Positions 1 through 4,072 of a DNA stretch of 5,588 nucleotides are shown here, piece after piece (the first letter of the stretch is position 1; every line of letters starts with the position of its first letter). A program made the translations under genes and the position numbers. Source of the stretch: Desulfonatronospira sp. (lineage in GTDB: Bacteria; Desulfobacterota; Desulfovibrionia; Desulfovibrionales; Desulfonatronovibrionaceae). The notes under the pieces are model-generated. The model saw nothing but the letters and a program-made list of their open reading frames with translations. It was not told the DNA's origin and searched no databases. The stretch lies in the NCBI GenBank assembly GCA_003563255.1, contig PWSL01000404.1, positions 1-5,588 on the forward strand, read 5' to 3'.

Positions 1-41
1 ATCCAGAGCCAGCGAGTACCGGCCCGGATATCGACTCACAC

Positions 42-201
42 CCAGAACACGTCCTGTGTCTGTTTATCATGCGCAGGGATGGCCGAGTGGCTGAAGGCGT
101 CGGTCTTGAAAACCGCAGACCCGAAAGGGTCCGGGAGTTCGAATATCTCTCCCTCCGCCACTTCTTAAATTCAACTAAGTTTTCCCTCAAGCGTGTTCTG
201 G
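42..201. repeat. 10-bp inverted repeat flanking the tRNA
   Basis: CCAGAACACG at 42-51 is the exact reverse complement of CGTGTTCTGG at 192-201. The arms enclose the tRNA-like sequence with 140 bases between them. The match does not extend further on either side. It could be a chance match, or the remains of the ends of an inserted segment that carried the tRNA copy. Confidence 0.35.
73..160 (+). tRNA. tRNA-Ser (anticodon TGA), probably a decayed copy
   Basis: The sequence folds as a class II serine tRNA with encoded CCA (158-160) and G discriminator (157). The D-arm contains GCCGAGTGGCTGAAGGC (82-98). The anticodon loop is CTTGAAA (105-111) with anticodon TGA at 107-109, which reads UCA-type serine codons. 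The long variable arm has a perfect GACCC/GGGTC stem (118-122/127-131), and the T-loop is TTCGAAT (138-144). However, three stem pairs are broken: acceptor pair 2:71 is C74-C155, anticodon-stem pair 27:43 is T100-C116, and T-stem pair 53:61 is G137-A145. A working copy would normally pair at all three, and each defect is explained by one substitution. It may therefore be a tRNA pseudogene or an attachment-site copy. Identity as tRNA-Ser-derived sequence is near certain; function is doubtful. Confidence 0.8.
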
Positions 202-222
202 TGAAACTTTAGGAGGAACCCC

Positions 223-579
223 ATGAATCAAAGCACTCTCGAAGCCCCTCAAGCAATACCTGTACGTTCACCTGGTCATGAGGTCAACGGGCATGAAAAT
301 GTTGGCGTTGAGTGGGTTTGTACTTTGTTTGTCAATCGTCTTGTAAACCATGTTTTAAAACAGCCTTTGAGCATAATCATTGAACCGGACAAGCATATGA
401 TCCTGGCTCGTTGCCCGGATCTGCCTCTCTATGGATGCGGGGAAGACACCATAGAAGCTGTTGATATGCTCAAGCGAGAGATCGAATCTCTTTGGGAGGA
501 CCTTAAGGAAGAGCAGGATCTGGATGCTGAATGGTCCAGCATAAAGAGATTTCTTGACGATAATATCTCGTGGCCATGA
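223..579 (+). CDS. HicB-like antitoxin candidate (118 aa)
   Basis: The start is chosen because a strong AGGAGG (211-216) precedes ATG 223. Residues 49-95 look like the partial RNase-H-like fold of HicB antitoxins: a strand (LSIIIEPD), a second strand running into CPDLPLYGCGED, then an acidic helix (TIEAVDMLKREIESL). HicB proteins show a similar strand-strand, 'P.LPGC...G.T..EA' and helix order. The N-terminal 46 residues are unlike any family I recognise, and the C-terminal ~25 residues are acidic and helical. No HTH or ribbon-helix-helix domain is visible, so DNA binding is not evident. The stop overlaps the ATG of the next gene (ATGA at 576-579), the usual coupling of an antitoxin and toxin pair. 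The assignment rests on fold pattern and gene order; HicB itself is inference. Confidence 0.6.
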   Translation: MNQSTLEAPQAIPVRSPGHEVNGHENVGVEWVCTLFVNRLVNHVLKQPLSIIIEPDKHMILARCPDLPLYGCGEDTIEAVDMLKREIESLWEDLKEEQDLDAEWSSIKRFLDDNISWP

Positions 580-758
580 AAAATAATCAGTTTTCAGCGC
601 ATGACATAAAGAAGAAGTGTGAACAAAAGCCAAGCCTTGATTTTGCAGGCAAGAAAGAATTCAACGCCAGAACCAGATATCAGGGCAAGTTGATCAGGGT
701 TACAATTTCAAAGGGACGAGATTGTTTGCCTCCGAAAACTTACAAATCCATAGCTTAG
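576..758 (+). CDS. HicA-like toxin, truncated by in-frame TAG
   Basis: ATG 576 overlaps the previous stop by four bases (ATGA). A GTG at 570 is in frame but less likely, since neither has a clear ribosome binding site and the overlap argues for coupled translation. The 60-residue product resembles HicA-type small dsRNA-binding-fold toxins: a helix (AHDIKKKCEQK), then KEFNARTRYQGKLIRVTISKGRDCLPPKTYKSIA. This matches the HicA pattern of strand, strand, 'V.IP....L...T..SIL'. The usual GSHxxY histidine of HicA is not visible; the equivalent stretch reads KEFNARTRY. The frame stops at TAG 756-758 just where the last helix should begin, and the sequence beyond stays open and protein-like (see next entry). 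It is probably a nonsense-inactivated toxin, or a shortened divergent one. Confidence 0.6.
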   Translation: MKNNQFSAHDIKKKCEQKPSLDFAGKKEFNARTRYQGKLIRVTISKGRDCLPPKTYKSIA

Positions 759-869
759 AAACTATATTTAAATGTCAAGCAATTTGACGAATTGTTGAGC
801 TGTAATTTTTATGAAAGCGATTTCTATCGGAACTTGGATTCAATCATAGGCTCAAAATTTCATCCTTAA
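759..869 (+). pseudogene. Severed C-terminal part of the HicA-like gene
   Basis: Reading on in the same frame after TAG 756-758 gives 36 further codons to TAA 867-869. The peptide begins KLYLNVKQFDELL and continues CNFYESDFYRNLDSIIG. It reads naturally after KTYKSIA as the final helical part of a ~96-residue protein. The TAG would be CAG (Gln) by a single C-to-T change. There is no start codon or ribosome binding site to support independent translation. The last few codons run into the duplicated antitoxin sequence that begins near 857, so the original end of the gene was probably replaced by that insertion or rearrangement. Confidence 0.55.
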
Positions 870-919
870 GCCAAAAGAAATTTTCAATTAATCCTGAACA
901 TAAACAGTTAGACAGATAG
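857..919 (+). pseudogene. Start-less duplicate of the RHH antitoxin 5' end
   Basis: From 860 the sequence reads SSLSQKKFSINPEHKQLDR then TAG (917-919). The intact antitoxin at 1238 begins MSSLSQKKFSIDSEQIQLLE. The nucleotide match is exact over about 29 bases (860-888 versus 1241-1269) and then diverges. The start codon is ATT (857-859) where the intact gene has ATG, and no Shine-Dalgarno sequence precedes it. This is a truncated, non-translatable copy lying 381 bases upstream of the real gene. It probably came from a partial duplication or an older copy of the same TA module that was deleted. Confidence 0.8.
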
Positions 920-942
920 GCTTTTGCCGTGACCGTGCGCGT

Positions 943-954
943 AAAAATAAGTGC
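943..954 (+). repeat. Possible REP-repeat fragment
   Basis: AAAAATAAGTGC is identical to the inner end of the right arms of the two REPIN-like elements at 5199-5282 and 5497-5576. It is followed by CTGAG rather than the full GGGG-loop-CCCC hairpin. A deletion between the two GTGC words of a complete arm (GTGC-GGGG-GTGC-CTG) would produce GTGCCTG as seen here. The match is short, so chance cannot be excluded. Confidence 0.35.
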
Positions 955-1041
955 CTGAGTAACTACAATTCGGCATCTCAGTTGTTTCAGCATTTTGCTG
1001 TCACACAAGATTGTCATTTTATGAGTACAACACGGACTACT

Positions 1042-1063
1042 CCCCTCCTTGGCTAAGGAGGGG
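1042..1063. repeat. Perfect 9-bp hairpin, CCCCTCCTT/AAGGAGGGG
   Basis: CCCCTCCTT (1042-1050) pairs perfectly with AAGGAGGGG (1055-1063) around the loop GGCT. No U-run follows; the sequence continues GGCC then GGGGG, so it is not a standard intrinsic terminator. From memory, very similar 'TCCCCTCCTTGGCTAAGGAGGGG' units are dispersed repeats in many bacterial genomes, so a mobile palindromic repeat is more likely than a regulator. Confidence 0.6.
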
Positions 1064-1065
1064 CC

Positions 1066-1095
1066 GGGGGTGGTTCGTTCTAAATGACCACTCCC
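1066..1095. repeat. Second hairpin directly next to the first
   Basis: GGGGGTGGT (1066-1074) pairs with ACCACTCCC (1087-1095), nine pairs with one G-T wobble and a 12-base loop. It starts two bases after the 1042-1063 hairpin. Together the two form a compact structured block of about 54 bases. Confidence 0.45.
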
Positions 1096-1175
1096 TTAAG
1101 GGCTGTTACTCTACCATGACTTTTCTGCTCTGGATTAGGGGCACGGCGTAAACTTTCCTCCTGACATCATTTTTC

Positions 1176-1204
1176 TTGACTATGAATCTCAAAAAGATCA
1201 AAAT
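1176..1204 (+). promoter_or_regulatory. Promoter of the RHH-MazF operon
   Basis: TTGACT (1176-1181) matches the -35 consensus at five of six bases. A 17-base spacer leads to CAAAAT (1199-1204), which matches TATAAT at four of six. Transcription would begin near 1211, giving a leader of about 27 bases that contains the ribosome binding site GAGGGG (1226-1231). Position and spacing fit a sigma-70 promoter for the TA operon. Confidence 0.5.
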
Positions 1205-1213
1205 TATGGTCAA
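1176..1213. promoter_or_regulatory. Dyad overlapping the promoter, candidate operator
   Basis: TTGACTATGA (1176-1185) and the reverse complement of TATGGTCAA (1205-1213) share TTGAC-AT: the arms match at TTGAC plus AT two bases later. The dyad covers both promoter hexamers. Ribbon-helix-helix antitoxins commonly repress their own promoter through such repeats, so autorepression by the 1238-1489 product is plausible. This is inference from position. Confidence 0.35.
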
Positions 1214-1237
1214 ATAAAAAACCAAGAGGGGATCAAC

Positions 1238-1489
1238 ATGTCATCCTTAAGCCAAAAGAAATTTTCAATTGATTCCGAACAGATACAATTGTTGGAAAGT
1301 TACAGAGAATGGGGATTTTTAGATCAAAGCAGCATGGTTAGAGAGGCTCTTAATCGCCTAAGCAATGATTTGAGGAAGAATAAGCAAAAGGACAAAATGG
1401 CCCAGAAGGCGAGAGAGCTTGTTTCAGAATATAACACAGATAAAGAATTAACCGTTTTTACGGATTTAGATAGCGAGGAGTTTCTGTGA
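1238..1489 (+). CDS. Ribbon-helix-helix antitoxin for MazF-type toxin
   Basis: ATG 1238 follows GAGGGG (1226-1231) at a good distance. The 83-residue protein has the layout of a MazE-like RHH antitoxin. A short basic strand (QKKFSID, residues 6-12) should sit in the DNA major groove. Two helices follow (about 14-24 and 30-44, with SSMVREALNRL), then a charged linker, then an acidic tail (residues 64-83, ending TDLDSEEFL) that would wrap and block the toxin. Its stop overlaps the toxin start by four bases (GTGA, 1486-1489), and the order antitoxin then toxin is standard. It should repress its own operon and neutralise the downstream RNase. A truncated relic of the same gene lies at 857-919. 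The RHH call is from pattern; I cannot assign a named subfamily. Confidence 0.85.
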   Translation: MSSLSQKKFSIDSEQIQLLESYREWGFLDQSSMVREALNRLSNDLRKNKQKDKMAQKARELVSEYNTDKELTVFTDLDSEEFL

Positions 1490-1824
1490 GACAGGGTGAA
1501 ATATGGGAAATAGACCTAAACCCGACTATCGGATCCGAAATAAAGAAGAAACGGCCTGCTGTAATTATAAATAACGATTCAATAGGAATTTTGCCTCTCA
1601 AAGTAATAGTTCCTGTAACAGAATGGAAAGATAGTTTTGAGGGAGCTATATGGCTGGTAAAAATCGTACCAGACAGTGATAATAATCTAATGAAGCTATC
1701 TGCTGTTGATACGTTTCAGATCCGGTCCGTGTCGACAAAACGTTTTTTGGTAAAGACAGGTTCAGTATCCTCAAGAGTATTGGAAGAAATAAAAACAGCC
1801 GTTAAAGCGGTGGTTGATGGCTGA
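1486..1824 (+). CDS. MazF/PemK-family endoribonuclease toxin
   Basis: The start is GTG 1486, with GCGAGGAG (1473-1480) placed five bases upstream. The overlap with the antitoxin stop implies translational coupling. The 112-residue protein carries the MazF/PemK signature in order: RQGEIWEIDLNPTIGSE (2-18), KRPAVIINND (22-31), VIVPVTEW (40-47) and KLSAVDTFQIRSVSTKR (70-86). Arg23 before Pro and Thr45 occupy the places of the catalytic Arg and Thr of characterised MazF enzymes, so the active site looks complete. MazF toxins cleave RNA at short single-stranded motifs and arrest translation; the recognised motif cannot be read from this sequence. Length is typical. I judge this the cleanest intact TA pair in the window. 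Confidence 0.93.
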   Translation: MRQGEIWEIDLNPTIGSEIKKKRPAVIINNDSIGILPLKVIVPVTEWKDSFEGAIWLVKIVPDSDNNLMKLSAVDTFQIRSVSTKRFLVKTGSVSSRVLEEIKTAVKAVVDG

Positions 1825-2065
1825 AACAATATTTGTGCCAATTTGCAAGAAGCCAAATGTCGCAAGTAGTTGTAGCGTCAACTATATTGGTGACTTACTA
1901 AAGAAGCCCTGCCTGTCAAGCCTCGAGGATGATTGAATTTTTTACATCCAGTTGGCTCTTCCATTTCGTTGAGCCCGCAAAGCTCTTTTCTTTATTGGGT
2001 TGCGGGCATAACCCGCGTGTAAGGATTCAGAGGGTCCTAAGTGATAGTTCCTGGCACCAGGCCTG
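1825..2065. other. Non-coding region with small dyads upstream of the YafQ-like gene
   Basis: No gene or antitoxin remnant is recognisable in these 241 bases. GCCCGCAA (1973-1980) pairs with TTGCGGGC (2000-2007). GCGGG (2002-2006) pairs alternatively with CCCGC (2012-2016), so two mutually exclusive hairpins are possible. Neither is followed by a T-run. A YafQ-type toxin would normally have a DinJ/RelB-type antitoxin exactly here, and it is absent. Confidence 0.5.
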
Positions 2066-2070
2066 GTGCC
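2053..2070. repeat. Perfect 18-bp palindrome at the YafQ-like 5' end
   Basis: GGCACCAGGCCTGGTGCC is its own reverse complement across all 18 bases. It overlaps the only upstream start codon (GTG 2066-2068) of the YafQ-like frame. It may be the end of a small inserted element or a rearrangement junction. As RNA it would have to melt for the GTG to be used. Confidence 0.7.
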
Positions 2071-2332
2071 GGCACCTCCTCAAAGGTTACGCCCGCACGT
2101 AAAACGGATGAAAAAGCGTGGTAATAATCTTGAAAAATTGAAAATAATCATCAGTTCACTACTGAATCAGGAGCCACTTGATGACATCCATCGCGACCAT
2201 AAGCTGATTGGTAATTGGAAGGGACGCCGGGAATGCCATATTGAATCCGACTGGCTGTTGATTTATCTGGTTGAACCAGACCGTGTTGTCTTTGAGCGCA
2301 CTGGCACCCACTCTGACTTATTTCAGAAATAA
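2066..2332 (+). CDS. YafQ-family mRNA interferase toxin, orphan with altered N-terminus
   Basis: From about residue 12 (VKRMKKRGNNLEKLK) the protein is a clear YafQ/RelE-superfamily toxin. It carries the conserved blocks RDHKLIGNWKGRRECHIESDWLLIYL and ERTGTHSDLF. Residues His45, His58, Asp62, His82 and Phe86 correspond to the His/His/Asp/His/Phe set of E. coli YafQ, a ribosome-dependent RNase, so the catalytic half is intact. The N-terminus is not normal: residues 1-11 read MPAPPQRLRPH, arising from a palindrome, and lack the expected first strand with 'FKKDVKRMKKRG'. GTG 2066 has no ribosome binding site; ATG 2108 would remove still more. A stop at 2045-2047 limits extension. No antitoxin gene is next to it. 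It is probably a 5'-truncated, inactive toxin gene. Confidence 0.75.
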   Translation: MPAPPQRLRPHVKRMKKRGNNLEKLKIIISSLLNQEPLDDIHRDHKLIGNWKGRRECHIESDWLLIYLVEPDRVVFERTGTHSDLFQK

Positions 2333-2357
2333 AGAGAAGAAATTTTTTGAATATGAG

Positions 2358-2386
2358 TTGACAAAAGTATCAATTGATACCATAAA
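2358..2386 (+). promoter_or_regulatory. Strong promoter of the MqsR-like / Panacea operon
   Basis: TTGACA (2358-2363) is a perfect -35 hexamer. A 17-base spacer leads to CATAAA (2381-2386), four of six matches to the -10 consensus. The predicted transcription start, near 2393, lies just inside the open frame whose best ATG is 2388, which leaves the true translation start uncertain. Confidence 0.5.
2367..2380. promoter_or_regulatory. Perfect 14-bp palindrome in the promoter spacer, likely operator
   Basis: GTATCAATTGATAC is a perfect palindrome. It sits in the spacer between the -35 (2358-2363) and -10 (2381-2386) hexamers, ending at the base before the -10. A repressor bound here would block RNA polymerase. 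The HTH of the antitoxin at 2759-3577 is the obvious candidate, by analogy with MqsA, which represses mqsRA through a palindrome. Confidence 0.6.
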
Positions 2387-2387
2387 A

Positions 2388-2756
2388 ATGTTCAGACCGA
2401 CTTCAAAAGAACTTTCTGACAAGTTGAAGAAGGCCGAGAAAGCTGTCTTTGACGGGCGCGTGTCTATCATAGACCCTGAAACAGTGGCTGAACACGCCAT
2501 TGAACTGGAATACGACATTGAGCTTGATTTGCACGAGGTGCTAAAAGAGCTTCTAAGTCAGATGTCCAGGGATGAATACGCAGGTACCAGGCCGCCTCAA
2601 AAATCGTACAAAGAAGAAATCAAGGGGCTGGAAATATTCCCTTTTGTCCTTTACAGTCCGCGCCTTGCCTGCAGAGTGTATTTGAAGTTCGCCCTTCAAC
2701 AGGAAACTTTCTGGCTCATATCACTTCACAAAGACCGGCCTCCCAGGGAGGAATAA
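2388..2756 (+). CDS. MqsR-like toxin candidate paired with a Panacea antitoxin
   Basis: The open frame runs upstream to 2271, but that would overlap the YafQ-like gene and span a promoter. ATG 2388 is the first ATG, giving 122 residues; it has no visible ribosome binding site, and TTG 2358 or TTG 2424 remain possible. The order of elements resembles MqsR: an N-terminal helix (SDKLKKAEKAVFDGRV, 10-25), a helical middle, LLSQMSRDEYAG (55-66, compare the 'LSESDFYKS' block of MqsR), then YSPRLACRVYLKFAL (89-103), compare 'YRPRLVTGQVYLK'. Tyr98 falls at the place of the conserved Tyr in VYLK. It ends on a strand WLISLHKDRP. MqsR is a RelE-fold mRNA interferase. The toxin-first order and 2-base gap to an MqsA-type antitoxin support the call. 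Homology is remote and inferred by eye. Confidence 0.65.
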   Translation: MFRPTSKELSDKLKKAEKAVFDGRVSIIDPETVAEHAIELEYDIELDLHEVLKELLSQMSRDEYAGTRPPQKSYKEEIKGLEIFPFVLYSPRLACRVYLKFALQQETFWLISLHKDRPPREE

Positions 2757-2758
2757 GC

Positions 2759-3577
2759 ATGCAAGAACACAAGTGCCCTGTCTGCTCCAGCTTGATGGAG
2801 TTTAAGGAACTGAAGAAGAAAAAGGCCTTTAAAGGGCTGGACATTGAATATTCCGGCAGGTTTTTCGTATGTCCAGGTTGCGGTCTTGAGGCTGGAGATG
2901 CCGGGTCCGCCGGCGAAGTGCAGCGTGCAATAGCCGATGCATACCGGAAGAAGGCCGGGTTATTAACCGGCCGGGAAATCCGTGAGCTTAGAGATTCCAA
3001 GGGGATGACCCAGGAGCAGCTAAGCCGGGCTTTGAATGTAGGTGTTGCCAGTATCAAGCGCTGGGAATCCGGCATGGTTCAGTCCAGGTCCATGGACGGG
3101 CTTCTTCGCAGGCAACTTAAGCCTGAACCCAATCCTTATACCGGAAACCGGGAAACCAGCCTGCCCCGGATAAAGCTGGTCGCCCAAACCCTGGAAAAGA
3201 TCCTGAACAGACAACTGCTCAAGGAGGGGGACAGGTTTCTGTTTCTGGGAAAATACCTGTGGTATGCGGATATGCTTGCTTTCAGACGTTCAGGCCGGGG
3301 ACTCACCGGCGCAAGCTATGCAGCCCTGCCTTATGGTCCACAGCTGAACAATTATAGAGATCTTGTAGAGCCCATCAATAATTCCGACATTGCGGATGCA
3401 GAACCTCTTTCCCGGGAGGAACATGCCGTTATTCTCCATGTAGCAGACTGCTTTCCCCATGACCGGGACATATACGATGCCTCACACAAAGAAAAAGTAT
3501 GGCATGATGCTCCTGCAGGCTCTTTGATTTCTTACTTGTGCGCATACGAACTGACCCAGATACCAGAAGAGGCGTAG
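2759..3577 (+). CDS. MqsA-like zinc-finger/HTH antitoxin with C-terminal Panacea (DUF4065) domain
   Basis: ATG 2759 follows AGGGAGGA (2745-2752) and lies two bases after the toxin stop. Three domains are visible in 272 residues. Residues 1-46 form a YgiT/MqsA-type zinc finger with CPVC (6-9) and CPGC (38-41). Residues 68-105 are an Xre-type HTH (GREIRELRDSKGMTQEQLSRALNVGVASIKRWESG). Residues 135-265 match the Panacea/SocA-like fold: FLGKYLWYADMLAF (162-175), then LTGASYAALPYGP (182-194). E. coli MqsA has only the first two domains (131 residues), so this is about twice as long. Panacea is known as an antitoxin domain that neutralises many unrelated toxins. The protein probably neutralises the upstream MqsR-like toxin and represses its own promoter at the 2367-2380 palindrome. 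Domain calls are firm; division of labour between domains is inference. Confidence 0.88.
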   Translation: MQEHKCPVCSSLMEFKELKKKKAFKGLDIEYSGRFFVCPGCGLEAGDAGSAGEVQRAIADAYRKKAGLLTGREIRELRDSKGMTQEQLSRALNVGVASIKRWESGMVQSRSMDGLLRRQLKPEPNPYTGNRETSLPRIKLVAQTLEKILNRQLLKEGDRFLFLGKYLWYADMLAFRRSGRGLTGASYAALPYGPQLNNYRDLVEPINNSDIADAEPLSREEHAVILHVADCFPHDRDIYDASHKEKVWHDAPAGSLISYLCAYELTQIPEEA

Positions 3578-3655
3578 CTTGGACATTTATACGCATTATT
3601 TCTGTAACGACTGGAGATATCAAACGCCCTGAGTTTTTTGTGGAGGTCACCAGTT

Positions 3656-3674
3656 GGGCATCGAAGGCATGCCC
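3656..3674. other. Small hairpin downstream of the Panacea gene
   Basis: GGGCAT (3656-3661) pairs with ATGCCC (3669-3674) over a 7-base loop, 79 bases after the stop. The following sequence is GATTTAAG, not a T-run, so termination here would be weak. The remaining 3578-3745 interval shows no gene. Confidence 0.3.
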
Positions 3675-3703
3675 GATTTAAGCCCGCTTATGCAGGTGTC
3701 TGG

Positions 3704-3718
3704 TCAATATACAATTGA
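3704..3718. promoter_or_regulatory. Dyad upstream of the orphan antitoxin, possible operator/promoter
   Basis: TCAAT (3704-3708) and ATTGA (3714-3718) form a symmetric dyad over an AT-rich stretch that includes TATACA (3708-3713), a four-of-six -10 match. No good -35 is visible 17 bases upstream. It is plausible as the control region for the 3746 gene, but weak. Confidence 0.3.
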
Positions 3719-3745
3719 AAATTATTGATGGATTGGAGGTAGTTC

Positions 3746-3955
3746 ATGACGGAACTTCTCAGGAAAGCCTTTGAGGAAGCGTCAAGGTTGCCGGAAATGG
3801 AGCAAAGTGCTCTGGCCCGGCGGCTGATAAACGAGATGGTGTCCGAGAAGCAATGGGAAAAGGCTTTTGCCGAATCGGAAGATGTGCTGGATAAACTGGC
3901 GGATGAGGCAATTAAGGAGCGTGAAAAGGGCGAGACAAAACCTCTGGACCTTTGA
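3746..3955 (+). CDS. Small RelB-like antitoxin, partner toxin lost
   Basis: ATG 3746 has a clear GGAGG (3735-3739). The 69-residue protein is helical and charged: MTELLRKAFEEASRLPEMEQSALARRLINEM, a tryptophan-containing segment (EKQWEKAFAES), then VLDKLADEAIKEREKGETKPLDL. The ending 'LADEA..E...G.T.PLD' and the 'F...S.LPE.EQ..LA' opening are, from memory, hallmarks of a widespread family of small antitoxins found just upstream of RelE-type toxins. No DNA-binding domain is obvious. The expected toxin follows only as a stump (next entry), so this antitoxin is orphaned. It could also be co-transcribed with the MNT-HEPN pair downstream. Family membership is from pattern recognition, without a named Pfam family. 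Confidence 0.7.
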   Translation: MTELLRKAFEEASRLPEMEQSALARRLINEMVSEKQWEKAFAESEDVLDKLADEAIKEREKGETKPLDL

Positions 3956-3961
3956 TCGGCC

Positions 3962-4072
3962 GTGACATCGTATACTACAAAGCGGTTTCGCAAGCTTTTG
4001 GGGGATCTCCATCTTTTGTGCAGGCGGCTGATAAATAACATCTTTTGCCCGTTTACAGGACCAGATTCATGA
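3962..4072 (+). pseudogene. Remnant of a RelE-type toxin gene (5' end only)
   Basis: GTG 3962, six bases after the antitoxin stop, opens a 36-codon frame beginning VTSYTTKRFRKLLGDL. This resembles the usual start of toxins paired with this antitoxin family ('M.S.TT..FR.L...LP'). After residue 16 the likeness stops (HLLCRRLINN...), and no catalytic core or C-terminal block appears before the next gene. The frame ends at TGA 4070-4072, which overlaps ATG 4069 of the MNT gene as ATGA. The deletion junction is therefore around 4009-4068. Confidence 0.55.

Larger units (their letters stand above)
920..1175. other. Non-coding spacer between decayed and intact TA modules
   Basis: I see no gene in these 256 bases. 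They hold a 12-base match to the 3'-region repeat core (943-954), two adjacent hairpins (1042-1095) and a short palindrome CCCTTAAGGG (1093-1102). The sequence alternates between AT-rich and very G-rich or C-rich stretches, which suggests several small insertions. Confidence 0.6.

Noticed and set aside
355..633. 92-codon - strand open frame
   Set aside because: It is antisense to the HicB-like gene, which has a strong ribosome binding site and a coherent fold pattern.
2271..2387. TTG start extending the MqsR-like gene upstream
   Set aside because: It would overlap the YafQ-like gene by about 60 bases and run through a promoter and palindrome; the added residues are out-of-frame YafQ sequence.
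4045..4068. TTG start for the MNT gene
   Set aside because: It adds eight residues with no family support; ATG 4069 has a better-placed ribosome binding site.
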